Assembly (NCBI GenBank): GCA_022494885.1
Contig: JAGVSM010005032.1
Span: 297,283-361,282, forward strand
Source of the DNA: Micrasema longulum
Lineage: Eukaryota; Arthropoda; Insecta; Trichoptera; Brachycentridae
Reading direction: 5' to 3'
DNA: 64,000 bases
Position numbers and translations under genes: made by a program. This document shows positions 30,600-40,756 of the stretch, piece after piece. The notes below the pieces were generated by a model, which was given only the letters and a program-made list of their open reading frames with translations, was not told the origin of the DNA and did no database searches. Every line of letters starts with the position of its first letter. Within the stretch, counting starts at the first letter, position 1.

Positions 30600-31370
30600 T
30601 TATGGAATGATGGTGGAGGCAGAAAAGGTCGAGTAACGTGTTTCGCGCCCTTTATGTCGATCTTCAGTTCAAAGGGTCGTGATTGTTGGTACTTTTCTCA
30701 TCCATTCCTTTTCATGCATATTTTATTTTGTCTTATTTACTCTTCCTTCCTCACAGTACCTTATTTTTATTCACTTTTTAGTGTGTTAAGTTAAGTTGTC
30801 ATTCAGCTAACAAATTCGATTGAAAAACCTGCCGTATTGCGCAATTTGATCAGCCATTGTCTAGAGTACAGAGTAAGTTCGCTTTACCGAGCCCTTTGTG
30901 GGGATCCGCAGCCACAAAAAAACGCAAAGCAATCATCTTACACAAAAGGGTAATTCGACTACAAAACCTCGTGTAATCTGCGCCCGTTTGCCGCCTCCCT
31001 TTCGGACAGTTCCCCTTAAATTACTTTCTCCCCGCGTGATTTATTGGACGAACAAAAGGGACGATTACGCTGGAAGATCGTGACTACGTAGCCAATGCAA
31101 TGACCAGAACGAGACATTACCAAATCAAAGGGCGACACATTAACCATTTCGAATTACCCAAAATAATAGTCATTACAGAAGACGTGTCCATTGTACGAGT
31201 TTTATTAAAAAGAAAATTGTATTTGAACGTGATCACTAAAAATAAAGTAACATCAGAGAAAAATTACTCGCATTTCAGCTCCTTTAAAGTAGAATACCCC
31301 GATAGCTCAGTCGCAAATAACTATCGACGTGCTTTAAAACACCCTAAGCATTTGAGCGATCATAATAAAC
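30600..31370. other. Unassigned, with 92-codon plus frame
   Basis: Less AT-rich than the average. The plus frame 31100-31378 (RHYQIKGRHINHFELPKIIV; SVANNYRRALKHPKHLSDHN) has no recognised family. The strand is also open at 30898-31083. The region ends at M1's target site. Coding status is uncertain; it might be part of a decayed transposon or a host exon. Confidence 0.25.
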
Positions 31371-31382
31371 AATTATAAATAT

Positions 31383-31870
31383 TTACAAATTACAACAGGG
31401 ATGGAGAATACCTTAAATAATTACCGTGTAACATTCACCATTCTGCCTATGTTTGAACATCCATATTTCTTCGATTTCAGTGAAGTTGAGGAGCTGAAAC
31501 CTTTATTGTTGTGAAGAGATTCATCTGACTGAATTATTTCACATACTAGGCAACGCCTGAAAACAATTTTTCAATTTTTAACTTCTTCTTGGACCAGTTG
31601 GTTCCATTACAATGATTGAGTTTGTCCAAATGTTCGTAGTTAAAAGACTTGATTTCACCCCCTCGGGAGTCATTTAGATTAACAAATTACAACAGGGATG
31701 GAGAATACCTTAAATGAGGGAGGTCATCCCTCCCTGTAAATGCCTAGACTTCCATATTCCCTTATTTAAGGTATTCTCCATCCCTGTTGTAATTTGTTAA
31801 TCTAAATGACTCCCGAGGGGGTGAAATCCAGTTTTTTGTCTACGAACATTTGGACAAACTCAAATATTGT
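31383..31870 (-). mobile_element. M1, complete copy with 12-bp target duplication
   Basis: 488 bp. AATTATAAATAT occurs directly before (31371-31382) and after (31871-31882). Ends are the reverse complement of the 27680 copy: begins TTACAAATTACAAC and ends CAAATATTGT. Modules B and C, A, then a short B in both orientations, then inverted A. Agreement of both ends and of duplication length with the other copy supports this as the true element boundary. Confidence 0.86.
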
Positions 31871-31884
31871 AATTATAAATATGC

Positions 31885-32375
31885 TTAAGTTATCGCAGTC
31901 ATAAGTCAATGCGTGGGTAATCTCTAAGTCAACGCTTGTGTCGGCTTATTTTTATAATAAATAATAGAATATATTGCATTTGCAAAATAGTTAGGAGTAT
32001 CTACAAGAAAGTGAAAATTAAATTACAATTACTATGGCGACTACTTTTCTTGACATTTGGCTGGCCAACCGCCGCCGCCGGCTAAATTCAGTAAATAGCA
32101 TGATAAATAATAAATAAATAAATAAATAAAAATAGCAGTTTTGACATATTTTCCATATTTACACCGGTGTAATTCAAAAATTGTGATTGCGCAGCAAAAT
32201 TTTACGTCGCGAAATGAAAATATCTTGACATTTAATATAAGGTGTTCACGGATGTTGCATTGTGATCGCGAATACGATAAACAACCATGGTGAGAAATTG
32301 TTATCAGGTCGCTTATTAGCACGTCGATAGTTATTTGTGATTGAGCTACAGGAATACAATATTCACATTTTTTTT
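31885..32375. other. No recognised feature
   Basis: AT-rich with an (AAAT)n run at 32110-32130 (possible LINE tail). No gene recognised. Confidence 0.35.
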
Positions 32376-32379
32376 TCAT

Positions 32380-32618
32380 TCTCTTTCCACACCTAATAGT
32401 GGGATTGTTGTACCAATGCAGTGCCCTATGCACTGCATTGGTACAACAATCACAGCTTATCTTTATCGTTTTTGATACACAAATGTAAGATGATCATAAT
32501 GAAATATTCTAGTGTTAGAACACCGTTTTAAAAAAAAAATCACATCAACCATGTAGGAAATTGAACCTGAGACCTCTTGCATGGCAGGCAAACGCGCTGA
32601 CCACTACATCACTGGGCC
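32380..32618 (-). repeat. SINE1 (inverted), with internal fold-back
   Basis: Head at the right end (TCAGCGCGTTTGCCTGCCATG on the minus strand), diverged B box. Near its 3' end the body is rearranged into a perfect 21-bp inverted repeat (32403-32451). The head abuts the 3' end of LINE N. Confidence 0.8.
32403..32451. repeat. Perfect 21-bp inverted repeat, 7-nt loop
   Basis: GATTGTTGTACCAATGCAGTG, CCCTATG, then the exact reverse complement. Normal SINE1 copies have a single version of this segment, so one arm was made by an inverted duplication. Confidence 0.9.
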
Positions 32619-32945
32619 GAAATATTTACATATTTTATGTGTACTTGTTTATTTATTTGACAATTGTAGTCTACTTTATTTAACAGGCTGTTGTAAATAT
32701 AAGTTAGAAGTTATTGAATAGAAAGCAGACACCTGAGAAACTGCCGATGTGTATAGAAAAATAGATCCATATTATCCGCAGAAGCCGTATTCAGCAAGCG
32801 AATTGCCATATTAATGGGTGAATTCTGACTTGTATTTGTACGGCTTCTGGGTGTGTAAAACAATGCATGAGATCTCATTCCAGTACAATTATTGGTAACA
32901 TACAAACTAATCTCTTCCAGTACATTTGGATCATATATATACTAT
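32619..32945 (-). pseudogene. LINE family N C-terminus and 3' UTR, fused to SINE1
   Basis: Minus strand: VLEEISLYVTNNCTGM, HALFYTPRSRTNTSQNSPIN and MAIRLLNTASADNMDLFF, ending at 32711. The layout matches the C-terminus of LINEs C, M and T. The 3' UTR runs through an AAATAAATAAAC block straight into the SINE1 head. The same LINE-SINE junction occurs at 56732-57285. Confidence 0.75.
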
Positions 32946-33200
32946 ATATTCGTGGGCAATGGCATAGGGGACCTTGGAGCTGTCCATTCTCTAGATTCTA
33001 CCTCTTTTGGGTTTCCCTGCGATTGCCTTCAGTACTTTCATCTCTGACGTTCTGAGCAGACATCTGGTTTTTCTATTTAGTTTTTCGCATTTTTTATTTT
33101 CTCTCTATCTATCCTCGCCTCTGTTGTATACACCATGATTTGGTCTGACACATGTTTTGTATATCCGAATTATGTTTCCAGTAATCATGTGTTCATTGTA
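32946..33200 (-). pseudogene. RTE-like LINE fragment (family O)
   Basis: Minus strand: NIIRIYKTCVRPIMVYTTEA, then RCLLRTSEMKVLKAIAGKPK. This matches the RTE 'lYKTcVRPimtYaxEtxa ... LxxxEMkvLrxIaGKTlxDR' region. Short, with no further motif upstream or downstream. Confidence 0.7.
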
Positions 33201-33478
33201 CTACACGACATTTCTTAGGCATCCAGATGTTTACTAACTGAGATGGATATGTTCTCATCATCACCATGGCAGCATCATCTGCATGGAATGTGATGTTAAT
33301 GACCTTATCTCCCTTAGTAGATTCACTACTTTTTTATTCTTAAAAGCGTTTTTTTATATACATTTATTTTGTTTGTGTAAGAAAAGGTTTTTGCAATATC
33401 TTCCTAATAATATCTTTGCAATAATCCCACTTCGCCCGTTAATCTGAAAGAGCTCTTCTAACCTCTTTCACAACGCGG
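33201..33478. other. No recognised feature
   Basis: Between two LINE relics in opposite orientation; probably decayed LINE sequence, but no motif identified. Confidence 0.3.
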
Positions 33479-33900
33479 ACTATCTCTTCTTCTTGTAACG
33501 AGAGAACCCTTTTAATACCCTGTCGCCACTCTAATTTTCTTGCCTCCTCTTTCACAGTTGTAGCCACTTGATTGTGGAATAATCTACCCACTAATGTTAG
33601 AGACGCCCCTTCTTTATTTACATTTAAGTCAAGATTGAAATGTCACTATCTTAATATTTAAATTGTTCCTTCATCCTTCTTCTTTCCTTCCCATCCCCTC
33701 TCCTCTTTTCATAGTATAGTGTTATTTTCTTTATTTTTTTTATTTTGTTACTCTTTGTTTTTAATTTTTGTATAAAATTGTAAGATTCAATATGTCCATG
33801 TATTTGTAATTTTCTCAAACTGAACGGTTTGGATAGTGTAAGAAATGTAGGTATATTGTTGGTGACAACAATATATCTATAGTCGTCTGCATACCCACAC
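33479..33900 (+). pseudogene. LINE family P C-terminus and 3' UTR
   Basis: Plus strand: RTLLIPCRHSNFLASSFTVV then LWNNLPTNVRDAPSLFTFKS and RLKCHYLNI before a stop near 33642. One TGA interrupts it. This is the same C-terminal signature as LINE G (LWNHLPSTIK). The 3' UTR to about 33900 matches 35495-35790. Confidence 0.75.
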
Positions 33901-34329
33901 AGCTTGGCAAGTCATTCTAGATTTGTCTCTCCTAGTAAACAGTCGCTCTCTAACCACAGTAATATAAGCATTTAGAATAAACCACAGTCAACTACAAAAA
34001 GTCTTATTATTGAACTTCACATGCCACCATAGGGTATATGCCCGCCTTTATATGTATATGTATACAAAGTGTTAAATATATAAATATTTTATAGAGGAAT
34101 AAAAGGACGATAATATTTAAATTTTATTCGTGATTTTGTAAACGTATTTTTATGACTGATTTAAATAAAAGTTATTTTAGCTGTTTTAAGCAAGATTTAA
34201 GTTTCCGACAGTTATCAGATCACGGTAAAAAAATTCATAATTTTGAAACAAAAGGTTTTCTAAAAATTATTTCTTCCTTTTTAAAGTTAAATGGGCATTT
34301 TTTTTATTTACATTTAACTTTTTTTTTTT
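33901..34329. other. No recognised feature
   Basis: AT-rich. Plus frame 34152-34346 is without family resemblance. Confidence 0.35.
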
Positions 34330-34494
34330 GCACGACAACAGGCTAGGAGGCCTAATTACAGTGGTGAATTACATCACAGAGCACCCAGGCTTGAGAAAAA
34401 TCACATTTTAATTTTTATGTTCTCACCGGGAATCGAACCCGGAACCTTCCATGTGTGAGTCAAGCGTCTAGACCACTACACCACTACTGCCTTA
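34330..34494 (-). repeat. SINE2 (inverted)
   Basis: Poly-T/GCACGACAACAGGCTAGGAG tail side on the left, CACTGTAATTAGGCC-type block, CTCACCGGGAATCGAACCCG (inverted B box) and the A-box side GTCTAGACCACTACACCAC on the right. Confidence 0.85.
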
Positions 34495-34599
34495 TAAACT
34501 GGCTCCGCAAATCAGCAAATTACATTTTATAAAGCCTGTAAATGTTTTAACTTCTACTTAATTAAACCTATCTCTGTTGATGAACCTAAAGGGAAGCGA

Positions 34600-35150
34600 T
34601 GTTGGACGGTCGGATGGATGTCACCAGACCAGTCTGAAATCATAACTCCACTACTTACCACAGAGGGTGGAATACAAACTCTGTTGGCTTATGTATAAGT
34701 CACTGCACAACTCTGCTCCAGAATATCTAAGGGAACTCTGCGTTCCAGATGAACTAGTTGACAGACGTCTTACGCTTAGATCAGCTACATCTACGTCGAA
34801 AGGAAAAGTTATTATACCTCTACGCAAACAGCGCACTAAATTCGGCGAACGTGCATTTGCGGTCGCAGGCCCTACGGCATGGAATGCTCTCCCAGAAGAA
34901 GTCCGAAACTGTGAGAGTGAAGTGATGGTTCGGAAGAAACTTAAAACCCACTTGTTCTCTAAATCATTTGAATAAATTCTTAGCATATGGTGAAAAAATA
35001 ATATGAAAAATTACGTTGTTTTTTTTAATTAAAAAGTTAAAATTAAATTTATATCTTTGTAAAATCACTTTGTAAAGCGCCCTTGAGGTATTATATTACG
35101 AAAATGACGCTATATAAGTTATCCATAACTATTATTATTATTATTATGCT
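34600..35150 (+). pseudogene. CR1/L2-like LINE C-terminus (family I), best copy
   Basis: Open at 34667-34975: EYKLCWLMYKSLHNSAPEYL, ELCVPDELVDRRLTLRSA, GKVIIPLRKQRTKFGERAFA, VAGPTAWNALPEEVR, KKLKTHLFSKSFE. This is the classic end of CR1/L2-type polyproteins ('RLRSxxx ... vPrxrtxxGerafxvaxPxxWNxLPxxlR'). Similarity starts at about 34630 in another frame. The 3' UTR ends GACGCTATATAAGTTATCCA then (ATT)n, typical of this group. The catalytic RT domain is missing. Confidence 0.85.
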
Positions 35151-35242
35151 ATAGTAATTATTATTTTTTATCCTAGCTTTAATTTTCATAGTTGTTTGTT
35201 ATTTCAATTGTACTTTTAGGTTTTATAAAGAAACGTATTTGT

Positions 35243-35494
35243 CTTCCTCGTTGTGTAATGGTCAGCGCGTTAGCCTGCTATGCTAGAGGTGTCGGGTTCG
35301 ATTCCCGACATGGTTGATGTGAAATATTTATTTAAAAGGGTGTTTTCACACTAGAATATTTCATAGTCCCTGGACTGGTACCTGAAGCGTAAGACTGATC
35401 ATCTTACCTTCATGTCACAAAAATGATCAAGATACGCTGCGATTGGTGTACCAATGCAGTGCCCTATGCACCATTGGGTGAGGAAAGGGAACGA
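35243..35494 (+). repeat. SINE1, near full length
   Basis: Head TTGTGTAATGGTCAGCGCG, TAGCCTGCTATGC, GGGTTCGATTCCCGACATGG. Body with TCCCTGGACTGGTACCTGAA, CTGCGATTGGTGTACCAATG and GTGAGGAAAGGGAACGATG. Its tail runs directly into LINE P sequence. Confidence 0.87.
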
Positions 35495-35850
35495 TGTTAA
35501 TGTTAGAGACACCCCTTATTTATTTACATTTAAGTCAATATTGAAATGTCACTGTCTAAATATTTAAATTGTTCCTTTATCCTTCTTCTTTCTTTCCCAT
35601 CCCTTCCCTCTCTTCATAGTATAGTGTTATTTATTTATTTTTTAAGAATATTTTTGTTTTGTTAATCTTTCTTTTGAATTTTTGTATAAATTTGTAAGAT
35701 TCAATATGTCCATGTTTTTATAATTTTCTCAAACTGAACGGTTTGGGTAGGTAGGAAGAAATTGCCTTAAAACAATATGCCCGCCCTTATATGTATATCT
35801 ATTGTATATGTATATTAAGTGTCAAATAAATAAATTGATGCTGATGATGA
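35495..35850 (+). pseudogene. LINE family P 3' end, copy 2, abutting SINE1
   Basis: Begins abruptly with the last codons of LINE P (NVRDTPYLFTFKS-like) and continues through the shared 3' UTR (TTGTAAGATTCAATATGTCC, CTCAAACTGAACGGTTTGG) to AAATAAATAAATTGATG. Confidence 0.7.
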
Positions 35851-36025
35851 TGTAGTTACCATTGTAAAATGGACTAAATAACTCCGTAAATAAATAAAAT
35901 AAATAAATAATATGGTGACCGATATTAGCCGAACTCTCGTCTTTGAGAGAATATACAGGTTGGTTGGTGAATTTGGTAAACAATAGGGTGTTTTCACAAG
36001 TCATGAATAACGTTAAAAGTATAAT
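35851..36025. other. No recognised feature
   Basis: Contains an (AAAT)n run at 35885-35910 that may be another LINE tail. Confidence 0.35.
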
Positions 36026-36240
36026 ACATATAATATATACTTAGAGTGATTTTTAACAATTCTAATGATATAATTATCAACGTATTTCAAACAAGATTTC
36101 ATTTATGATTCTGGTTTAAAAATGAGCTCGCAGTTGGAATCGCGTCATTTTGTCGTCATGCGTCATGATCACCGACTGCGCTTCTAATAAATATTGCGTG
36201 CAAGATTGGAGCCAAAACGTCATACGTGGCATTTATTTTA
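36026..36240 (+). repeat. Low-copy repeat R36, uninterrupted copy
   Basis: ACAATTCTAATGATATAA, then GCTCGCAGTTGGAATCGCGT, GACTGCGCTTCTAATAAATA and TTGCGTGCAAGATTGG. The same sequence occurs at 40695-40756 plus 41286-41447, where a LINE separates the halves. Confidence 0.7.
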
Positions 36241-36470
36241 AATCATTGATTCAAAATATATTTTTTTAAACTTTTTATCGAAAATTATCTGACGTCAAAC
36301 GGAAAAAAATATTAATACCGTCACCATCGTATTTTTTGCGTAGGTATTTAAAAATAAAAATAACAAAAAAGTTTTAAAAGACCCTATTGTCAAAGGAGCC
36401 CAATGTCTCCGGTATGAACTGAAACACACATTAAAAAAAAAACACACATTTTTTACATTTTTACATTTTA
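36241..36470. other. No recognised feature
   Basis: AT-rich, nothing recognised. Confidence 0.35.
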
Positions 36471-36471
36471 A

Positions 36472-36647
36472 CATTTTTTTTGCATCACAACAGGCCAGGA
36501 GGCCTAATTACAGTGGTGAATTACGTCACAGAGCACCCAGGCTTGAGAAAAATCACATTTTAAATTTTGTGTTCTCACCGGGAATCGAACCCGGAACTTT
36601 TCGTGCGTGAGTTAAGCGTCTTGACCACTACACCACGGAGGCCGCCA
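36472..36647 (-). repeat. SINE2 (inverted), near full length
   Basis: TTTTTTGCATCACAACAGGCC, GGAGGCCTAATTACAGTGG, CTCACCGGGAATCGAACCCG (inverted B box), TCTTGACCACTACACCACGG then AGGCCGC (inverted head). Confidence 0.9.
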
Positions 36648-37369
36648 CTGAACAAATATTTTGTGCCGTCGTTTCCCGTCAAATGAAAGTAGCGCTTCCT
36701 TTCTAATCCTTGGTGTTGAAATTGTCAAACGGAATACTTACTAACAATCCTTTCACTGTCGACTTGATTAAATCGGTGTAGTTAATAACCTTTAAATAAG
36801 TGGCGCTAGATGCATAATTATGAAAGTTATCGTTAGGTAACTTGTATGAAGGACGCCGGAGTTCATAAATGTAATATTAATGATAATAATAATTGTAATT
36901 TGATGTTCATGAATTTATAAAAAACACTTTAATAAAATCACAGTATATAAAACTGAAAAATTCAATATTTTAAACGGGTGGAGGAAGTACTTTTACTGTT
37001 GAGATACCTGTATTTATAAATCCCCTAACGGTTCACTCTGGTACAGGTCCATAAAAAAAATCTTGAAATATTGTTAACATCAATTTTGATTTCAGTTGGA
37101 TGATTTGATTTTGCCAAGGCGGCTTGCCATTTATAACTATGCAAAGTTGGGTCGCAATTTGGTTGACTTGTTTTGACTGTGAGTGGACAGATTGACAAGC
37201 CAATTAGATCTTGAAACCTGATGGCTGACGTGCGGTTCAAAATGTTATCTACGTAAACAATAGAACCGGAAATAAACAAGGGAAGACAGAATTTTTTTAC
37301 AGTCTTTGTGTAAAAATTCTACAAAAGATTTTTTGATTTATCCTGAAAGATTATTCTTATTTTTATTTT
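36648..37369. other. Low-copy repeat region, no gene
   Basis: 37165-37270 resembles 40305-40460 (GATGGCTGACG, AACCAATTA/AGCCAATTA). The minus frame 37025-37279 is not recognised. Confidence 0.4.
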
Positions 37370-37745
37370 TAGAGGTGGGGGTCAGTGCTATGATTTAAGC
37401 TTCTGACGTCACTGCGACCTGTGAAGATCTATTGTGATGAGTCCCCGTGAATAGTTCTCGCCCTCCGTGCCCAGGTGAATAAAGAGCCTGGCTACTGTGT
37501 GGAAGGCGAGAATTTAAATTGATCTCAATCTTCCCTTCCATGCTCAGATCTGTAAAATATCGGGCTATAAGGCAGAGAGCGAGCTCTATAACATCTTCAG
37601 GTTTAACCAGTGGACCCCGAAGATAAGGCTTCTTTTATAATGCAAAGCCTCACACTCACATAGAACGCGTATAGGTGTTTCCTCATCTGCGCTGCAGAAC
37701 CTACATCTAGAAGTTTCGGAAAGGTTCATTCTAGCATCCTGAAAG
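37370..37745 (-). pseudogene. LINE family Q, RNase H-side C-terminus and 3' UTR
   Basis: Minus strand: ARMNLSETSRCRFC, SADEETPIRVLCECEALHY, followed by a 3' region to about 37375 that matches 45055-45240. The cysteine-rich 'CRFC..EEETxxHVLCECxAL' pattern is the typical end of LINE polyproteins with an RNase H-like domain. The breakpoint near 37745 joins unrelated sequence upstream (80-codon ORF 37586-37828 is chimeric). Confidence 0.75.
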
Positions 37746-38019
37746 ATTGTCAAGAAAAAAATGTCAAAAACTCGGTCATTCAGTGGGGGATGAAATAATT
37801 TAACGCTTCTGTGAAACTGTAAATTCAATATGGGAATGCCCAGAACTGTTAACTTTCATCAACTTCCGGGTGCCTGGAAGAATGACTAGACTGGTGCCAC
37901 CATTTTGTAGCAACAATTCACGGACTGTGCATACTTTGCCGTATTGAACAGACTTCATGAACTCGGCAATAGTTATTCCCACGTATCGGATATATTTAAT
38001 GCAAGGTATTTTGTTTTTT
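37746..38019. other. No recognised feature
   Basis: Minus frame 37800-37982 is not recognised. Confidence 0.3.
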
Positions 38020-38530
38020 TTTTTTTTTGTTTATTTTTCCATACTGTTACATATTATGCATGTATTAAATTACATATTTTATACATTATATTTATTAAAC
38101 ATTAGAAGAGAAAAAGAGAAAAAATACATATTCTAAAAATAAACATAGCCTTAAATTTGGAAAAAATGCCCACAAAGACTTAAACGTCTGAGCGTGGGCC
38201 ATTCCTTTTTTATTGTTTTTGGTTAATTTTTTGGTATACAAACACAAATATGACAATGCCATTAAAAATCATACAGAAATAACAGGAAAATGACATAAAC
38301 AATGTAATTAAGACATCAAAGTTTAGAATATGCTGTTGTACGACTCTTTCACAATAGGTGTATATCTGTATTTTCCATGCTGATCCAAGTCCTCAAAGCC
38401 GCTTTAAACTTTGGAAGGGATTCTATATTTTGTATTTCCTTGGGTAGGAGATTAAAAGATCTTGGACCAACATGATCCTATAGAACAAACCTGTTGAACT
38501 TTTTCAAAGGTGGTGAATGGTAATTATATT
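38020..38530 (-). pseudogene. LINE family A C-terminus and 3' UTR, copy 2
   Basis: Minus strand: GPRSFNLLPKEIQNIESLPK, FKAALRTWISM, stop near 38350. Upstream it reads FNRFVL, stop, DHVGPRS. This is the same C-terminus as 87-260. The 3' UTR has a hairpin (38168-38199, GCCCAC paired with GTGGGC) and ends with a long A-tract (T-run at 38015-38030). Confidence 0.75.
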
Positions 38531-39100
38531 TTTTTTTATGCATTTCATAACGTATACAATTTTTTGTTTACTCTGCCCAGCTGTATGAAATAGTACTAAC
38601 GATTTTCTTTTTATATTTGTTTTTTACATTTATTCTGAAATTGTTTAAACTTTCTACTGAATATGTTGTATAATTTTAAGCTTTATTTTTTTAATAAATC
38701 TTGAGTAAAAGGAAATTTATGTTTTTTTTTTTTTTTTTTAATTTAAGCCAAATATGTTAGTATTATAAATTTTAGTAAAAGGCAGATTTTCCGTTTATGT
38801 TAATAAAATAAAAATAAAATAAAATAAATACTAAAAACTATGTTAGATAAGGGGAATCCCGCAATGAAAGATGCAGAAGAGATGGATAAGTTAAGTGAAA
38901 GAGGACTGGTCTGGTGCCATAATTACGGAATAAAATGAAAATAGTTGAACCCATTGTTTCCTACATTCTTATACGCCGCAGAAATATCGACCTTGAGAAT
39001 AGAGAACGTTTAATATAGACGTAAAAAAAATCATTTTAATTCAATAGTGTATTTGAATTATTAATCAATTATATTTAGAATTGTGACAGTTAACGGAGCG
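38531..39100. other. No recognised feature
   Basis: AT-rich; (AAAAT)n run at 38805-38830. No gene. Confidence 0.35.
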
Positions 39101-40250
39101 AAAATTGAAAGATGGCCAGAGACAAGAGCCGATGATGAGAACTCAAAGAAATCAAATTCCATCCAGTGCCTCGATTATGAACGATATCTTCATCTGTATA
39201 TATCGAGACGGTATACTTAACTTCTGTACTATCTGTATCTTACATCGGTATGTTCTACCTACTTGTCATATCGACATCATATGATCGAAACAAGCCAATG
39301 GAATTACCGCAAACAATTAGTCCGCGCTCCTTACGTCATTGACATTTCAAATAGTTCTCATTTTTATTTTAAATAGGCTTCTGTAATAAAAAGTGCTCAC
39401 TTCAAGGCGATTTTAAACTCCAATAAATCCCAATTCAAGCAAAAAATGCTCGCTTGAACATGAATTTTGCATGACTTTTGGAAATTACTTAGACGGTACG
39501 CTTAACGATCGTCTGTATGTATCTACCGATCTGTACCAATCGACTACAAAGCCGGCTCCTATAACGTCTCGATACATACACTCGGAAAGCTTGTAAAACA
39601 GATGGAAAAAATAAAATAACTAAATATTTTTTTTAGAGTGGTAACTTTCTGACGTATATAATCTGTGTCTGACGCCTAGATACTCTTACTTGTTAATAGG
39701 ACAGTTAATAGGACAGAACCTAGCGACATTATGTTTACATCTAGGAGTTCGTTTTATTAAGGTGACAGTCATGTCGGAATTCAATTCGACTTCAAAACTT
39801 ACTTATTTCCCTCTTATATTTTTAATAGGCTGTTAAGAAAAAAAGTGCCAACCTCAAAACGATTCAAAATTTTAATAAATCATAATTAAAGAAATAATTG
39901 CTAGGTGGAACAAAGTTTTTGAAACTTTTAATGCGTAGATAAACGTATCGAGGGGTTCTAGACTCGTCGGTATAAAATTATGTACTTACAACAAAACTTG
40001 ATGGTGGGGGGTACTATACCTTTGTAGTCGGTCGGGAAACTTTTATCTTCAACTAAGACTTCATACTGAAGCTATGTCATTTTAGAGCGTAGATATGTGT
40101 ACCGTGACGTACGCTTCCCCTTGATTCATATCGATGTACCTACCCAAAACTTGAAGGTGGGGGGTCGGTAGTATATCTTTATAATCGCTAGAGAAAATTT
40201 GTCTTCAACTATACCGTCAAGGTAAAGGTATGAAGTTTTATCTTCCCATC
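39100..40250 (+). repeat. Diverged complex tandem repeats
   Basis: 39357-39480 aligns with 39808-39930 (AATAGGCT, AAAGTGC, AACTCCAATAAATC / TTTTAATAAATCAT), a shift of about 450 bp. Within the right part, 39990-40075 aligns with 40144-40222 (CAAAACTTGA(T/A)GGTGGGGGGT, ATCTTCAACTA), a shift of about 152 bp. No coding capacity recognised. Confidence 0.6.
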
Positions 40251-40694
40251 ATAATCGAGGCCCTGGTATGTACCATTCCGAAGAAGTGTTTCACTTTGAT
40301 AGACGTGTTTTGATTGTGAGTTAATAATCGATAAACCAATTATATAATTAAGACGTGATGGCTGACGGTTGAGCCGAAATGGTTGCAGAGCAGACCGCAG
40401 AACCGCAGAAAAACCGGTTCAGGGCCGACGAACTCGTCACGTGGTGAGCTACCGTAAACAAGGCAAGATATCCCAAAATTCACCGGAATAAAAAAAACTT
40501 TAAAAGAGGAAGTAATTGTGCATTTTTTAAAAGATAGTATTTTATAATATACTCGTATAAAGACAGTGCGAGGGAGTGGGTGCGTAGTGAAAATCGGCTA
40601 TCAATATATTAATATTATTTATTGTATCTTCTTGCTGATTAAACCATTTAAAATAAATGCAGTTTTCTTACAAGTCGAAAATGGTGTTAAAAAT
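40251..40694. other. Low-copy repeat, no gene
   Basis: 40305-40460 resembles 37165-37270. The rest is AT-rich and unassigned. Confidence 0.4.
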
Positions 40695-40756
40695 ACAATA
40701 CAATTTTTACAATTCTAATGACATAACTACCAATGTATTCAAAACATGTTTTTTTT
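40695..40756 (+). repeat. Low-copy repeat R36, left half
   Basis: ACAATTCTAATGACATAACT matches 36049-36070. It is interrupted by the LINE R insertion and resumes at 41286. Confidence 0.65.

Noticed and set aside
34651..34986. 111-codon minus frame
   Set aside because: Antisense of the family I LINE C-terminus, whose plus-strand motifs are clear.
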